Shown here one piece after another: positions 1 to 12,515 of a stretch of DNA of 64,000 nucleotides. This DNA is from Salvator merianae (taxonomy: Eukaryota; Chordata; Lepidosauria; Squamata; Teiidae). Location: positions 77,295,636 through 77,359,635 of the forward strand of contig QVOM02000042.1 of assembly GCA_003586115.2 (NCBI GenBank), given 5' to 3'. Each line of letters starts with the position of its first letter. Positions within the stretch are counted from its first letter, which is position 1. Made by a program: the position numbers and the translations under genes. The notes beneath the pieces are model-generated. The model was not told the DNA's origin. It worked only from the letters and a program-made list of their open reading frames with translations, and did no database searches.

Positions 1-80
1 GATCCATCGTTCATGGGGGTAAATTTCAAAAAGCATCCAGATGCTGATGCAGCTGATTAATTAAAATTAATACATTTGTG

Positions 81-133
81 AAGAAGAAGAAGAAGGAGGA
101 GGAGGAGGAGGAGGAGGAGGAGGAGGAGGAGGA
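81..133. repeat. AAG/GGA trinucleotide microsatellite
   Basis: A purine-only tract of AAG units passing into about 13 GGA units. It has no coding context; the Ser- and Leu-rich frames it creates on the other strand are artefacts of the repeat. Confidence 0.9.
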
Positions 134-3100
134 ATTCAGCTGTTCTGCATTTTTGAATGACGGCCAGGACGCGCCATTTATTTTGGATGGGACATTTTGA
201 GCAGGATTTTGCAAAGTTCCTTTTTCTGGGTACCACTGCTACTCTTGCATTCCTTAGGCACAATGGTTGGACTTCTATAGGGAAGGGTTACAACAGCTAC
301 CACTGAAAAAGAGCTTTTCAGACCAGGGGCATTCTTGCCAACCTCTAGAATCCTATCATGAAAAGACAACCTCTAAGTATTCTTCTGGAGTGGGCAAAAA
401 AGCCAGAGCCAAAGACTTCCCCTGATTAAAAAGTGTTCCTCTATGTGACTGTGCTCTTGAAGTAGGCTTGCTCACAGTGACAAAGATAGTTCTATAAACA
501 GGAACTCAAGGTACAAAGTCCCTGTTGAACAAACTCCACTCCTATACTACACAGCTAATCTTTCCAAGGAGGAAAAACAGGAAGTATGTTAATAGGCTGC
601 CAGAAAGATAAGGCCTTGACATTAATTATGTGTTGAGAGGGAAGAGAAATATGAACCTTATACAAAGCATAAGAGGTGCCAAAGCTTCGTCCCTGGTCTA
701 GCTTGCTGTTTCAAAGACAGAAGCTAAACTGATGCCTCTGGAAGACCCCAAGAGTACCAAACCACCGTGGTTGTCCCTTCCATTTGACTCTCTGGCTATT
801 CAAAAGCCTTAATTCTATATCTAGCTCTCTATCAAGCAGGTTATCACTAAATTCCACCAAATTCCACCAGTTAATCATGTCCTGTCCTTAATCCATTACC
901 AGTGAGTCTTATGAAGAGTCATCCTCTCATATCCAATTAACATAATTAAAGGAGTGTGGTTTATTTCTGTTTGCTCTTTTCATGTGGATAGCAACTGTAT
1001 ATTCTATTAATCTACATCTTTCTCACTTTAACCAAAAAGCCCAAAGAACAATGCTGTGTGTGTTCTCTTGACAAAGATGCACCCACACAGTATAGCCCAA
1101 AGTAACCAACACTCTGAGGCCATGGCTCCATACAAAGTGTGGGAGGTGTCGGCAAAAGTTGCTGCCCTGCTGTATCCCTGTGTGCTTCCCCGTCTCCATT
1201 TCAGTGCATGCAGTTGCCTGATGGAGTGGGGGTTGGGACACTCATAGAGTGCATTTTCATGCCCTCAGCCACGGGTGTTTTAAGTGGGCATCTCACTTCT
1301 TGACATTCACGGAGATGCAATGCCCCAGTCCCTTCCATACCTCGTCCACGGTGGTAAGCGGAGACACCACCTGAAATTGTGATACAATTACACAAATTAA
1401 TTATGAACTCTTAAACTTGCAGGCGGCATCAGGGGCACTTGGGATTTTTGTACCAGAATTCCCTTTTGTTCCAAATCCTGTTTGGACCAGGAAGCAAACT
1501 GCTTACAGGTGCAGAATTGCTGGTGGCCCTCCAGGTTCAAACAAGTTTACGGTGGGAGTGAATATCTGCTCTCTTGCAACTTCACACCGGCACACGTGGG
1601 GCTGCCACGGCAGCCATTGCTGTCAGTGCAGTAAGAGTGGGTAAGGCTACTTGTTGCAGTGCTAACAGAAAACAGGAAAGTCAGATCAGGAAATTTGACT
1701 CTGCAGACTGTAATTCTCCCAATAAGACAACATGCTGAGATGGTGGTCAAAACTGAGATGAAGGAGCGATTGACATGGAGCCTTTGATCTCCTTAAACAG
1801 CATTCTGATTTGGTGCAATCAAACATGTAACACCAACTGGAGCTCTCCCCGGTTTGTCGTTGTCACTGTATTTACACGGTATCCAAGGCCCAGGCACCAT
1901 TACAGACCTTAAAGTGAGACTGTACTGTTAAATCATCTAATGCTTTTCAATGTTTGCCCTGCTGTAGCTAGATGGACAAGATGTTAGGATGGAATTACTG
2001 TCCTTACTGGTTCTCTTATGGTATAGAATAATATTGGAATATTAATGTTACTGTACAAATGCTACATGATGTACTATTGTATTATTCATTACTCTTGCCT
2101 CCTATGAAATCTGTTGAAGATGTTGAAGAGAAAACAGGTTATTTTATGACGATTATTTATCTGTTCCGTCAAAAATGCTGCTGAACCCGGTCTTGAAAAA
2201 AGCACAATGAAAGGGGAAAAGGCAAAGAGTCAAGGAGAGAGAAAAATGCAGTTTGTTTTATCCCACTGGATGCATTTTTCACCCTTACAGCTGACATGAG
2301 TACAAGGGCAAATTCAGTTCCTGAAAACCTCTTTTGCAAAAAAGCAAGCTTTGAAGCCCTGCAGTTATAAAGATAAACTAAAAAATGTGCAAGAAGATAA
2401 AGCTTAACTTTCTGGGAGTGGGGGCTGGGGAGGGTTGAGTAAGACCCAGAGTGGTGAAGTGGGGCCTCTGGTATCTACCTGTTTTTGGGAAAGATGGCTA
2501 TTTTACTGGCCCTGTTCCCTTCCCCTGTAATCCTAACAAACAAATTAAGTTTTTTCTGGTATGCAGGTTGAAGTTACCAAAACCCCTTTTTCGTATATAC
2601 CATAGTATTCTATATAGAATTATTGTACTAAACAGTACAGTATATAGTAATGAGCAAACTCATTCTTCAAATACAGATTATAATGCAAAAAAGGCATCAT
2701 CTATGTACAAGAGGGAAATATCAGAATATTTGTGGGGGGACCGAGGTTTGTAGGAGTATAAGATGCAGAATATTAAAAAACTAGATTACTCATAATTCTT
2801 TAGAGAGGAGAGCTCAAACTCTTCTTCTTCTGCATGAATTCCCTTTCAATTCCCCTCCTTCACTGTGTCCCCAAATTTGAGAGCAATTTAGGAGTTCCAC
2901 CTCTGTCTGTGTTCCCACAGCAGGGTCCAGGAACATTTGATGAGCTGCTGGCCAGTCTCCCTGGGCAGGTTGTTTCCCTATGCACTGACAAGACCCATGG
3001 TGTAGCAAAGTGGCCACAGCTAGCTCAAGGGACTGCAGCGTCAGTGTGCAGAGATCAGGCACAGGTGTGGACATGCCTTCTAAGGTGGTCACCAAGTGAA

Positions 3101-4814
3101 AATAGATCCAGAAAGACACCTTAGCAAAGCCCCACCAGGCCACACTGAAGCCGCTATGATGGGGGCATCAGCCTCAGGAGGCTGTTATCAAGGCAATGGA
3201 GACAAAACCACTGTCTCTGCTAAAGTCCTTTCTCCCTGATTGTTAATTCTGTCAGCCACATTTGTGCTACCGCAGGATGACCAGAAGACTGTGGCCAGCA
3301 CCAGATGCCAGCCAAATATAGTGCCAACAGGTGATAGTCTGGAGAAAAGGCCCTCCTGAATATCGCCTGATGTCTAGGGAACCACACTGTCTGTACGCTT
3401 TGGGGGTCCTTGCACATCTGGGTATTTCACCAACATGAAATACACAGATGTGTATGATCACAACCACAGTGCATGCATGGCTGTCTTTTCAGTCCACACA
3501 CATGCATGGTGGATGCACTCACCTGGGTATCAAAATACCTGGAAGTGCACAATCGCAACTACTGTGCATGTGCAGCCCATGCGCATGCGCAGTGTGCAGA
3601 ACAACAATGGCAGCTCCGTCCAAAAGATAAGTGATAGTGCTATCTGTGTGAGACTTTCACCACCAAGGCAGAAGGTAGTATGGAGGAAACCTTAGAGATA
3701 AAGAAACCAGATGATCCATGTTTTGCGTGCTAGTTCTTTAAAAACAAATCTATTCAAAGAGTCAAGCATTTCTTTGGCACTTAGAAAACCTGCCTTGCGG
3801 AACTTGTTTTAGGGCTGTGAGACTGATAACATGATAAGCTGCCCTCAGAACCTTTTTTCAGAGCTTGAAAGGAGGTACTGAAATGTTCTTCAGCACAGAT
3901 AACTGTATTGTTTTGTGCTGTAAGCCAAATCTGTGTATCAACAGCAAATGACATTTTAAGTAACACATGGCTGCTGACTTATTCAGCACTCTCTGCAACC
4001 CCTTTCTCCATGTGAGCACACTCTTTTCCCTGTGGAAAGACAAGTTAGGACCAAAAGGCATTCTAGACACATCCTGGCACAAAGACAGAGATTTGTCCCC
4101 AAATTCCGAAACCACATAAGAAGATCAGGCTGCTGACAAGTTTGTCCTACTGCCAAGTATCCATCCACAAGTTTAAGCCTGCAATCACAGGCATAGAAGA
4201 TCTTCATCTGAGCCAAGCACTGAATTTGTCAATAGACTCATCTGATTGCTTTCTATTTTCTAGACTTGGCAGGATACCAGCAACAAATTTTATGATTAAT
4301 ATCAGGGTAGACACTGAACAATTAACAAATACCATCAACAACCCACAGGGTCTTTTCTCCCCTCTGCTGCAAGCCACAACAAAGAATTCACTGAATAAAT
4401 GACTAGAAGGAATATGGTGCCATTCCAAATAGGATATCCATGAAATCATGCCTAGGCAGTCAGGTTCCCAGTTATGTCAGTATCTATTAAATTAAAATTA
4501 TGTTTTCAATTCATCATTTCTTTGGTGATGAGACCAATTAGAAATGGCTCTCAGGATCCAAAACTGTTATAATTTTCTGCTTCCATACACATCCCAGCTT
4601 TGTGAAAATATGCAAGAGACCAGCTGAGACATAAATGTGAACGATATTTTTCTCTTTCTTCTTCTCCCAAAACGGCAATGAAAAGTCAATTCCTTGAGAC
4701 CAATTCCTTGAGGCTTGGAGTTGCTATTCATTTTGGGAGAGATCTATAAACTTACTTGAAATGTTGAAGACATGCTATGGTTGACTCCTCCTCCTCCTCC
4801 TTCCTCCCCCAGAC
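134..4814. other. Non-genic stretch, no supported gene
   Basis: Both strands were read for coding exons and none was convincing. All open frames here are short (about 110 codons or less), without recognisable domains or matched splice sites. The stretch is AT-rich with scattered A/T runs. The part near 1020-1650 is richer in GC and may be an old repeat, but I could not identify a family. Confidence 0.5.
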
Positions 4815-4815
4815 C

Positions 4816-4932
4816 AGGGGTGCTCTACTGAGCCCCTCCAGATTTTCTTGAACAACAACTCCCAGAATTCTGGGTTGCCACAGAATGCTAGGAGTTGTAG
4901 TCCAAGAATGTCTGGAGGGCCACAACTAAGCA
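4816..4932. mobile_element. hAT-like MITE with inverted arms
   Basis: The left arm begins CAGGGGTGCT and contains CCCCTCCAGA and ACAACTCCCAG. The right arm carries the inverted partners GGAGTTGTAGT, TCTGGAGGGC and AGCACCC. A CAGGGGTG-type terminus is typical of hAT elements, and this palindromic short repeat is very common in lizard and snake DNA (from memory). No clear 8-bp target duplication was found, so the exact ends are approximate. Confidence 0.6.
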
Positions 4933-4934
4933 CC

Positions 4935-5689
4935 CTTCTTCTGAATAATGAATGGAAGAATCAGAAGCTTTGTGGACACTAGTGATGATCTCTGGAGAAC
5001 CACTGAGCCATCAGAGGCTATTTCAGTACTCCCTGCCCTAACCACCCGAATTCCAAATATAAACAAAAATAAAACGTAGCCATGCCAGTATTAAAACTAT
5101 CATATCAGAAATGCAAAAAACATACGAGATACTGTACAGAAACCTCTCTGCTGTTATTTAGTGATAATCCAGACTTTTTCTGTAATCCAATTAACCAGCC
5201 AACAGGGTAAAATCACACTCCTTTGACTTCTGAGATTTCAACTCTTCGGCTGGACTCTCATAGTTATCTCTGCAATCATGAGCATTGCTGCTATTAGTTA
5301 TATCCCTTTATCAGAAGACCTTAGGCTACTCATTTAAAAAATAAAAGTGAAATTCTTAAGGCGGTGGGTTGTATGATCAGCATCAAATCTGGTAGCTTTT
5401 CTCTGTGCCCCCATAGAATTGTGGTATGCTTATCATCCTGATAAGATGCCCCTGTGATAATAAGAGGCTGAGAGAGAAGCAGCAGTGAATGGTTTTCACC
5501 ATCATATCCTGCTTATAAACTTCCCTATGGCATCCAGCAACTCCTGACATGAAGCTACCTGCATAGGAGGGACTGAGCTTCCCCTGGAAATCCACATTTC
5601 ATCCACAGAAAACCAAATCATGGCTCAACAGGATAAAAGCTGAGACTTTATTCGGAGTACATCCATTAAACTCTAGTTCATTTGGAGAA
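4935..5689. other. Non-genic stretch, nothing recognised
   Basis: AT-rich sequence without a recognisable exon, repeat family or RNA gene. Confidence 0.5.
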
Positions 5690-5985
5690 GGATATAGGAA
5701 CATCAGAAATAACCTGTTGAATTGGACCACTGGCCCATCTAAGGACGGCAGCCTGTTCTGGCAGTGATAACCAGTTGCATGACGAGGCTCAAAATGAAGG
5801 CATAAGTACAAACCCTGCCCTGCTTGCAGCTTCTCCCCACCAGACTTTAGAGGCACAGCACCTCCTATACCAGACTCACTTGCATAGCCAGCAAAGGTTA
5901 CTAGCCACTGACAGTCCTGCCTCCCAGGGGCTTGTGGAAACTTTTTCTAAAGCCATCCAAGGTGGTGGCAAAAAACACCTGTGGT
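5690..5985 (+). repeat. Old dispersed squamate-type repeat
   Basis: The blocks GGAACATCAGAA, CCACTGGCCCATCTA, ACTAGCCACTGA and AAAGCCATCCAAG occur in the same order as in the related copy at 56185-56490 (AGAACATAAG, GATCAGGCTG, TAGTCCAGCATCC, AAGCTATCCAGGC). The two diverged copies show that this is an interspersed repeat. I recognise it as widespread in squamates but cannot give a family name with certainty. The 126-codon frame within it is not a gene. Confidence 0.5.
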
Positions 5986-8900
5986 GGCAAATCTCATTGC
6001 TTATGTCCATCCTGATTCTTCCAAGATTCAGCATCATTCGTGGCCCTTTGCTCCAGCATTTTGGGAAAGGGATAAAAGCAACTTATTCACTTGGCTATAA
6101 CCTGCATAATTTTATACACCTCTTTCCTGTTTCCTCTCACCCCTCACCTTTTTAAACCAAGCATTGTAATCATTCCTCACAGTGAATGTTGCTAGGTGGG
6201 GTTTTGGCCAAAATCCAGCACAGGCCAGTCTTACATGTTGCAAGCAGAGGAAAAGAAATTACGGCACAACTTTGTGTAACACTTGGCAGCTAGAAGGATG
6301 ATCTAATAGAAAGAATCCAACAGATATCTGAAAACTTGCTTTTGGAATCACAGGCTGTTTCCAGACATAGTAAAAATGCTGGCGAGGCTGCTAGACAGCC
6401 TCAATACAGTCTATTGCCTTCTTAATTCCAAGTAAAGATAGCAAGGGATTTTCCACATTAACTTTACTGTTTTGGGATGTTGCCGATTGGTGTATCTCCT
6501 TCAGCATCTCATCAGAAGCAACTCCTGGGAGCTTGCCGTGTGTGGGAAAAAATAAATAAAAACAGGATGCTGACTATAGCAAGCTCCCAGAAATTGCTTT
6601 CAGTGGGAAGTCAAAAGAGCCCAGAGCATCTACGGTGGGCTACATTTCTTGGTGGGCTACATTTTGTGGCATTCTGTGAAGATCCAGCATTTCCCCACAC
6701 TATCTGTTAAGTCTCCTACTTAGTAAAGTTATGCAGGCTAACTCATCATCTAGCCTTTGTTTTTCATGTAACTGAAATATTAGCTTGTGATAATATGCAG
6801 TTAAAAAAAAAAGATCTCTGAGTTGGCTCAGAATTGACTTGGAGACAGTTCCAAGTTGAAATCATTTTCACATCACTGTGCCCCTCCCCCCTTTCATGAA
6901 CTTTCTATGCTAGAAAAGGAAGACCAGAGGCGGGATGAGAACCCGAGGGCCACATGCTATTGTCTTGGGGGTAGGAGTTGTTACATTTGATCACAGCCTT
7001 AGATTCCTTGAACAGGACATGTGAATGGACATGCCATGGTCATGATAAATTAGATCTATAGTGACCCTGGGAAAAAAAATTAGGCTGGAAAAGGAGTATT
7101 GGTTTATTGTGGTATGACTAGATTTACTTTAGTATTAGAATTCATTTGTATGCTCCCTTTCCACAGAAGAAACTTTCTAGATGATTCACCATATAAAAGG
7201 TGCACAATCAACAAAAATACTAGAGTGAAAATATTAATGCACAATATGCTGCATGTTTCAATTATACATTAATATGCATATTCTAATTAGCTGGCATAGT
7301 AAAAGTTATTTTTAAATAACTGAGCTGGTTTAAAAATAAATTTACAAATTCTTCATATTTCCTAGTCACTGAACTCTTGCATGTTTTTGCTCTGAGAAGA
7401 AGTTTTCCCAGAAAAATAATGCAGCTTCCCCAAATACTGTGTAGATCTCCAGCAATAATATAGCAACTCCTGCAGCTCAGAAGTTCAAGACCACCCTCAT
7501 CCGTATGCCCGTCAAGATTGATGGGAATTAATGGTAGGATCCATAGGGCACAGTAATGGCACCATGGAATGGCCTGAAGGGAGGAGGATCTGCATGATCT
7601 TTCACCCAATGGGCCACCATCCTGCACTCTGAATGCAATCTCCACATTCTCCTGCTCCGTCACCCCGTGCACACTTATCTTAAAATGCTTCATTGCTGTT
7701 CCACTGCTGACCTATATTCACAGACACAGAAAATGGCCAATTTCTTGTGTCTTTGAATAGGGTCACCTTTGAAGTTCTCTTGGCCACAAGCAGGTGTGTG
7801 TGCAAAGAGCACTCTTCCAGTTCCAAGGGCAAATATAAGCATTCTACCCCTCAGCATGGTAGGATTCACCCCTGTGTGGACCCTGCCAATGCCATGACTC
7901 TGTCTCCGTCCAGAAGCAAGATAAATTTGTTTGCTTGACAGGCTTGGTTTATTCAGCAGTAGTTGCTGCCCTCTGCTGGATAAACTAGAACTCTAAGTAC
8001 GAGCACAACACAACTGGATCCAATTCTGCCTGCAAGGAAGTACCAATTGTGAAGAAGTGGCAATGCCAAGAGAATTTACTTGGCTCAGCATAATATTAAG
8101 TGCACAACTTCTAGAGGACACATATATGCATCACATGTGCATATATTTTCATATATACATTTATACCCTTTCTTGAAGATGCCAAATGAATTAGTAGTAA
8201 TAAGAAGCTGGGCAAATAAATGTCAACAGATGGGGTTTTCAATTGTATTTCTTTATTAGAAAAGCCTACCCAGCTGAATTTCTGCCTCACACACCCCTGT
8301 TAAAAGCAAAAGAGGCTTGCTGTTTCCAGTGGAAACCTAGATCGCAGAAGAACGCAGGTTAAATAAGTTGCAGACAGCAGTTACTGTTGGCTTTTTAGTA
8401 ATTCATTTTAGGCTTCTATGCAACAAATTCAGTCAAATAAATTAAAAAAACTACAGAGCAACCAAAGATTCCAGTGTCTATGACTACAGGATGAAACTGA
8501 TAAAAGGCAGGCAAGCAAGCAAGCATTTAAAACAAAGAGCATTTCTTCGGTAATTTATTTATACCCCAGAATAATTACTATACTACAGTACTGAATTAGA
8601 AAGAGCCATACTTTTGCTTCTCATGAGCAAAAAGTTATTTAATCATAGGTTGTGTTTAGACACTTTTTTATTTAAATAAAACAATTACAATACTACAATA
8701 TCACAATAAGATTATATTGTAGAAAACTACTAGTACATACAGAACAACTATATTTAACTCTAATAACATCTGCCCTTCATGCTTATTTATACAGAAGTGA
8801 GAAATGTATCTTACGTAGCTAAATTATACTTATACATAGCTAAATATCTAAATATAGTTAGATATTTCTAGATTGCCATAAATTCAAAATATACTTCCTG

Positions 8901-9499
8901 GGAAGTAATGTTAACTCAAGTTTTTTTGTACGTCCTGTTAATGGATCCCATTACATAATAAAAACCTGTAATTTCCAAATAAGTTGTTCCAAGGTAAAAG
9001 GGGTGGCCCAGGGTGAATTTGGGACTCAAGTGACAAACATAATTATTTTTTTAAAAAATTACCTCATCCTGAGGCCTCTGTTTGTGCAAAATAATCACTC
9101 TCAGGGCAATCGGGAAGTTTGGGTTGGATGTGGTGGGAGGCCTGAGCCAATCCCAGCTTGCTTTGCCCCTGGGATGGTGGCAGCCAATGGGAGGCGAGCA
9201 AGTAAGGCAGCAATGTGAAGCCCATAGGGCAATGACCCGAGGTAGGTGACTTTATTTTTATATTGTATTACACACTTATTTTTAATGCATTTGCAGACGG
9301 ATGCTCCTTGGTAAAAGGACGCCCTAAATCTGCTTTGTGTGATCACACCCATAGGTATGCAAAACTCACAAACATTAAAACTGTGAATTATTCATGATTT
9401 GTATATTTATGAATACCACTTTTTACAGCAGTTATCTTCCAAATCAACTGAAAAGATGAGGGCAGAGAAGTGCTCCTGTTAGGCTCATCCCTTGATTTC
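5986..9499. other. Non-genic stretch, no supported gene
   Basis: No coding exon could be supported. A perfect 12-bp inverted repeat (6525-6536 with 6579-6590, CTGGGAGCTTGC) flanks a short loop. A segment near 6925-7040 resembles 58800-58900 (GAGGCGGGATGAGAAC versus GAGGTGGAATGAGAAC), pointing to a dispersed repeat of unknown type. 8560-8950 is very AT-rich. A GCAA run lies near 8510-8525. Confidence 0.45.
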
Positions 9500-10041
9500 T
9501 AAGGCCGCGTTCCGACACGGCATTTAATCAGTTTACAGGCAGTCTTCAGTTCTCGCTGGCCTGACATGATCTTGCCGTTCCGTAGTTTTTCTGGACTAAA
9601 TTGGTGAAATCCAGACTACTTTGTATTCGGATTTAATGAAGTCTCAAGCCGTTCCAGATCGCTAGCCCGTTTTACTTTGCAATGTGGGAACACAAAGGAG
9701 ACTACTTGGGAGGGATCATACTTTTGGGAGGGCGTGCAGAGGGAGGGATCCCCATTTCCTGCCGTCCAATGTCCAACTTTGTTGTCACGTTATGCTGGGG
9801 GGGGGGTCAGCAGGGATGAGTGGGCAGGGAACACAGTACTTCCTCGTTTTTAGGCAAGCAGACACACACGCGCACGCAGGGACAAGTTGGATGGGAGGTT
9901 TTCTCTTTCCCGCCCTCAAACTGAGGCTGCCTAGAATTCTGTAGACATTCAGACTTGGCTAAAGCAGCAGCAGCAGTTTCCCACCTTTCTAGCCGTGCAG
10001 ACACACACACGCGCAGCGACAAACCAGTAAAAAAAAATTTC

Positions 10042-10253
10042 CTTCTACAGATTTGCGCTACTTCAGAGGTCCGCAGAACAATAGGCAGCACATCCCCTCT
10101 TGCTTCTAGGCATGCAGACACCAAGAATAGAGATTAAATAGTTAATACTAAGCACCTTCTCTGTGCTTGGAGTCTGCATATGTAGAAAATAGGGGAAGTG
10201 CTGCCTATTGTTCTGCAGACCTCTGAAGTAGTGCAACTCCCTCAAAGTAGAAG
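10042..10253. repeat. Internal long hairpin of copy A
   Basis: The left arm 10042-10125 and right arm 10166-10253 are imperfect inverted repeats of about 85 bp. Shared blocks are CTACTTCAGAGGTC, GCAGAACAATAGGCAGCAC and GCAGAC(A/T)CCAAG. The same hairpin recurs in copy C (about 16750-16976), so it belongs to the element rather than to the locus. Confidence 0.75.
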
Positions 10254-10738
10254 AAAAGGAGGTGGGGCATGGCAGGCTGAAGAGCTGACAGGACAGCAAG
10301 AGCAAGGGGAAACCGGCAAAAAGGCTTCCCACCTTGCGCCTATCTTGACCTGTCTTCTGCCCCAGCTCTCTGCAGCATACCCCCCTCCTCTCTCTCTCTC
10401 TCTCTCCCTCCCCCCCCCCTCAAACACACAGAACGCTGCATGTAAGCCGGCAGCAGAGGAAGAACTGGGTGGGGGGAGTTGACAGCATCATTAACAACTG
10501 AGAGAGTTGAGGGGGAACTTTTTTGTGGCGATGAGAAAATTTTTATTATTTTTAAAATATGGAAAAGCAAAAAAAACAAAACCCAAACAACCATCCACTC
10601 TCAAAGCAGTTTCTCTCCACAACTTGCTTTGATTCCTTGTTTAGATCTAACAAGGAAATTAGGAGGCTTTTTTCTTTTAATTTAAAGAAGTGTTCGTAAA
10701 GGGCAGGAATCCCCCCAAAAAGGGCAGAGCTTGACTTT

Positions 10739-10784
10739 CCCACCCCTGTGACGTCAAGGTTTGAACGTTGGGACTACAGCCAAT
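10739..10784 (-). promoter_or_regulatory. CCAAT/CRE/GC-box-like cluster in copy A
   Basis: On the minus strand, in order: ATTGG (CCAAT at 10780-10784), AACGTT, a perfect palindromic CRE TGACGTCA (10749-10756), and a degenerate GC box (GGGGTGGG). The same order and spacing recur in copies B and C. Whether it drives transcription is inference. Confidence 0.45.
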
Positions 10785-10995
10785 CCCTGACTGCACAGGG
10801 AGGAGAATTTGACGAGGGGTGGAGGCAGAAAAGGTACTGTTTCTTCATGCCAAGCACGGGAAACATCCGTGTGGGAACGAGCAAGTACAAATTGAGTCCG
10901 TATTAAACTGTAACTGTGGGAATGATCAGAAGACGAATTCAGTCCTTGTACTCTTCCGATACGGATTAAATTTATGATGTTGGAACGCAACCTAA

Positions 10996-11297
10996 GGGTG
11001 TTTTTGTCTTAAGAGATTGAATCAGGAAAGAAAGAAGAAGGAACTTGAAGGCTGTTTTACAGTGCTTAGCTTTCCAAACTTTTTTTTATTGGGAAGATAA
11101 GCACTAATAAGCAGTCTTTGTGTTGCTCTTCCTTTGACCACTGGAGGAAAAAAAAAAAGGAAGATGACAATAATGGCAACAGAAAAGGCTTCAAGATGGA
11201 ACAGGATGGAGGGTGGGAAAAGTGTAAAGTTGCTTTTTCAGAGCACTGATTTTTTGATCAACAAACTAAGAACGTGAGGGTTACATACTACAGTCTC
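10996..11297. other. Spacer between the inverted element copies
   Basis: About 300 bp separate copies A and B. It contains T and A runs and no exon. It would be the loop if the two copies paired. Confidence 0.6.
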
Positions 11298-11508
11298 TAA
11301 GGCCGTGGTCTGACATTGTAAATTTAATCCGTATCAGAAGAGTACAAGGACTGAATTCGTCTTCTGATCGTTCCCACAGTTACAGTTTAACACAGACTCA
11401 ATTCGTACTTGATCGTTCCCACACTGATATTTCCCGTGCTTGGCACGGAGAAACAGTACCTTTTTTGTTTTCACCCCACGTCGAATTCTCCTCCCTGTGC
11501 AGTCAGTG

Positions 11509-11554
11509 ATTGGCTGCAGTCCCAACGTTCAAATCTTGACGTCACAGGGGCGGG
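11509..11554 (+). promoter_or_regulatory. CCAAT/CRE/GC-box cluster in copy B
   Basis: ATTGG at 11509-11513, AACGTT, CRE palindrome TGACGTCA at 11537-11544 and GC box GGGGCGGG at 11547-11554 lie within 46 bp. These are binding sites for NF-Y, CREB/ATF and Sp-type factors in known promoters. Promoter activity here is inference. Confidence 0.5.
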
Positions 11555-11757
11555 AAAGTCAAGCTCCACTCTCCGTATGTCCCTGCTGCTGCCTCAGAAC
11601 ATGGATTCACTTGGCAGCGTTACTAGTCATTTGCCATTTGCTCCTTCTCCCCCCTACAGCCTCTGTCTACACAAGCAGAACTTTAAAACTATGCGTACTG
11701 CACAATTAAGCTTTTTAAAGGGCTGATGGCGATTTCTGCTCCCTTGCAAGTGCACTT

Positions 11758-11773
11758 TTGCGCAATTGCGCAA
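11758..11773. promoter_or_regulatory. Double TTGCGCAA palindrome (C/EBP-like)
   Basis: Two abutting copies of TTGCGCAA form a perfect 16-bp palindrome inside the private cargo of copy B. TTGCGCAA matches the classic C/EBP half-site dimer. It could be chance or a cargo-derived regulatory site. Confidence 0.3.
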
Positions 11774-12515
11774 TTTAAAAGCAGTGCAAAAGCAGGGAGA
11801 GGTCCCTGATGAAGGGGAAACGTGGGGAGGGAACGTGGGGAGGAAATGTGGGGGGGCTCTATTATCTTGATAGTGCAGTTCATTGCCAGCAAATGGACTC
11901 TACCTCATCTTCCCCCGAGACATCCGCAGCGGCATGTGTACCCGCTGTGTAGCTGTGTGCTGCCGACAGCAAAACTCATCTTGAGTGGGTTCTTTGTTGG
12001 GTCAAGAGGACTGCAACCCCAAACAGGTGCAGTTTATTTTTTGGTTTAAAGAGCAGACGGAAGTGGAGGAAGCCTTTAATTTCTTCCTGGCAGTGTCGAA
12101 TGGGGGATAAAGAAAGAGAAAGAACCGCAGCTTGGCAAAGTAAAAAGGAGAATGGTTTCTTTTCCCCTGGCAGCCACAGAAGGGGGGACAATGGAGGCAG
12201 AGGAAACTACTGCGCTTCCTGCCCACCCACAAAGTCTGTCATTGGACAGAACAAAATGGGGATCCCTCCCTCTGCACGCCCCCCCCCCCAAAGTGCGGTC
12301 CCTCCCAAATAGTCTCCTTCCCTGTTCCCACATTGCAAAGTAAAGTGCACTAGCGATCTGAAACGGCTTGAGAACTCATTAAATTTGAATACAAAGTAGT
12401 CCGGATTTCACCAATTTAGTCCAGAAAAACTATGGAACGGCAAGATCATGTCTGGCCAGCGGGAACTGTAGACGGCCTTTAAACTGATTAAATGCCATGT
12501 CGGAACACGGCCTAA

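Larger units (their letters stand above)
9503..10992 (-). mobile_element. Harbinger-like nonautonomous DNA element, copy A
   Basis: About 1.49 kb, flanked on both sides by TAA (9500-9502 and 10993-10995), the target duplication expected of PIF/Harbinger elements. The left end reads GGCCGCGTTCCGACA and the right end is its inverted partner TGTTGGAACGCAACC. Both ends continue into ATTTAATC. The element shares its termini with copies B and C and its interior with copy C. No transposase frame is present, so it would need enzyme supplied in trans. The interior holds a long hairpin (10042-10253), a CT/C tract near 10386-10419, and a promoter-like cluster near its right end. The Harbinger label rests on the TSD and GG-start termini only. 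Confidence 0.7.
11301..12512 (+). mobile_element. Harbinger-like nonautonomous DNA element, copy B
   Basis: About 1.21 kb, flanked by TAA on both sides (11298-11300, 12513-12515). The left end begins GGCCGTGGTCTGACATTG; the right end is ATGTCGGAACACGGCC, the inverse of the opposite end of copy A. About 260 bp at the left and 300 bp at the right align with copies A and C, but the interior (about 11562-12200) is unrelated to theirs. It therefore has shared ends and different cargo. It is oriented opposite to copy A. No transposase-like frame is visible. Confidence 0.7.

Noticed and set aside
5775..6155. 126-codon plus-strand frame
   Set aside because: It lies within a dispersed repeat that has another copy at 56185.
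6525..6590. 12-bp perfect inverted repeat as a structured RNA
   Set aside because: A single short stem without flanking structure or a conserved motif; chance or MITE debris is as likely.
7283..7693. 136-codon open frame on the minus strand (MKHFKISVHGV...)
   Set aside because: No recognisable domain, no hydrophobic or Cys pattern, no neighbouring exons in phase. Possibly repeat-derived, so not called a gene.
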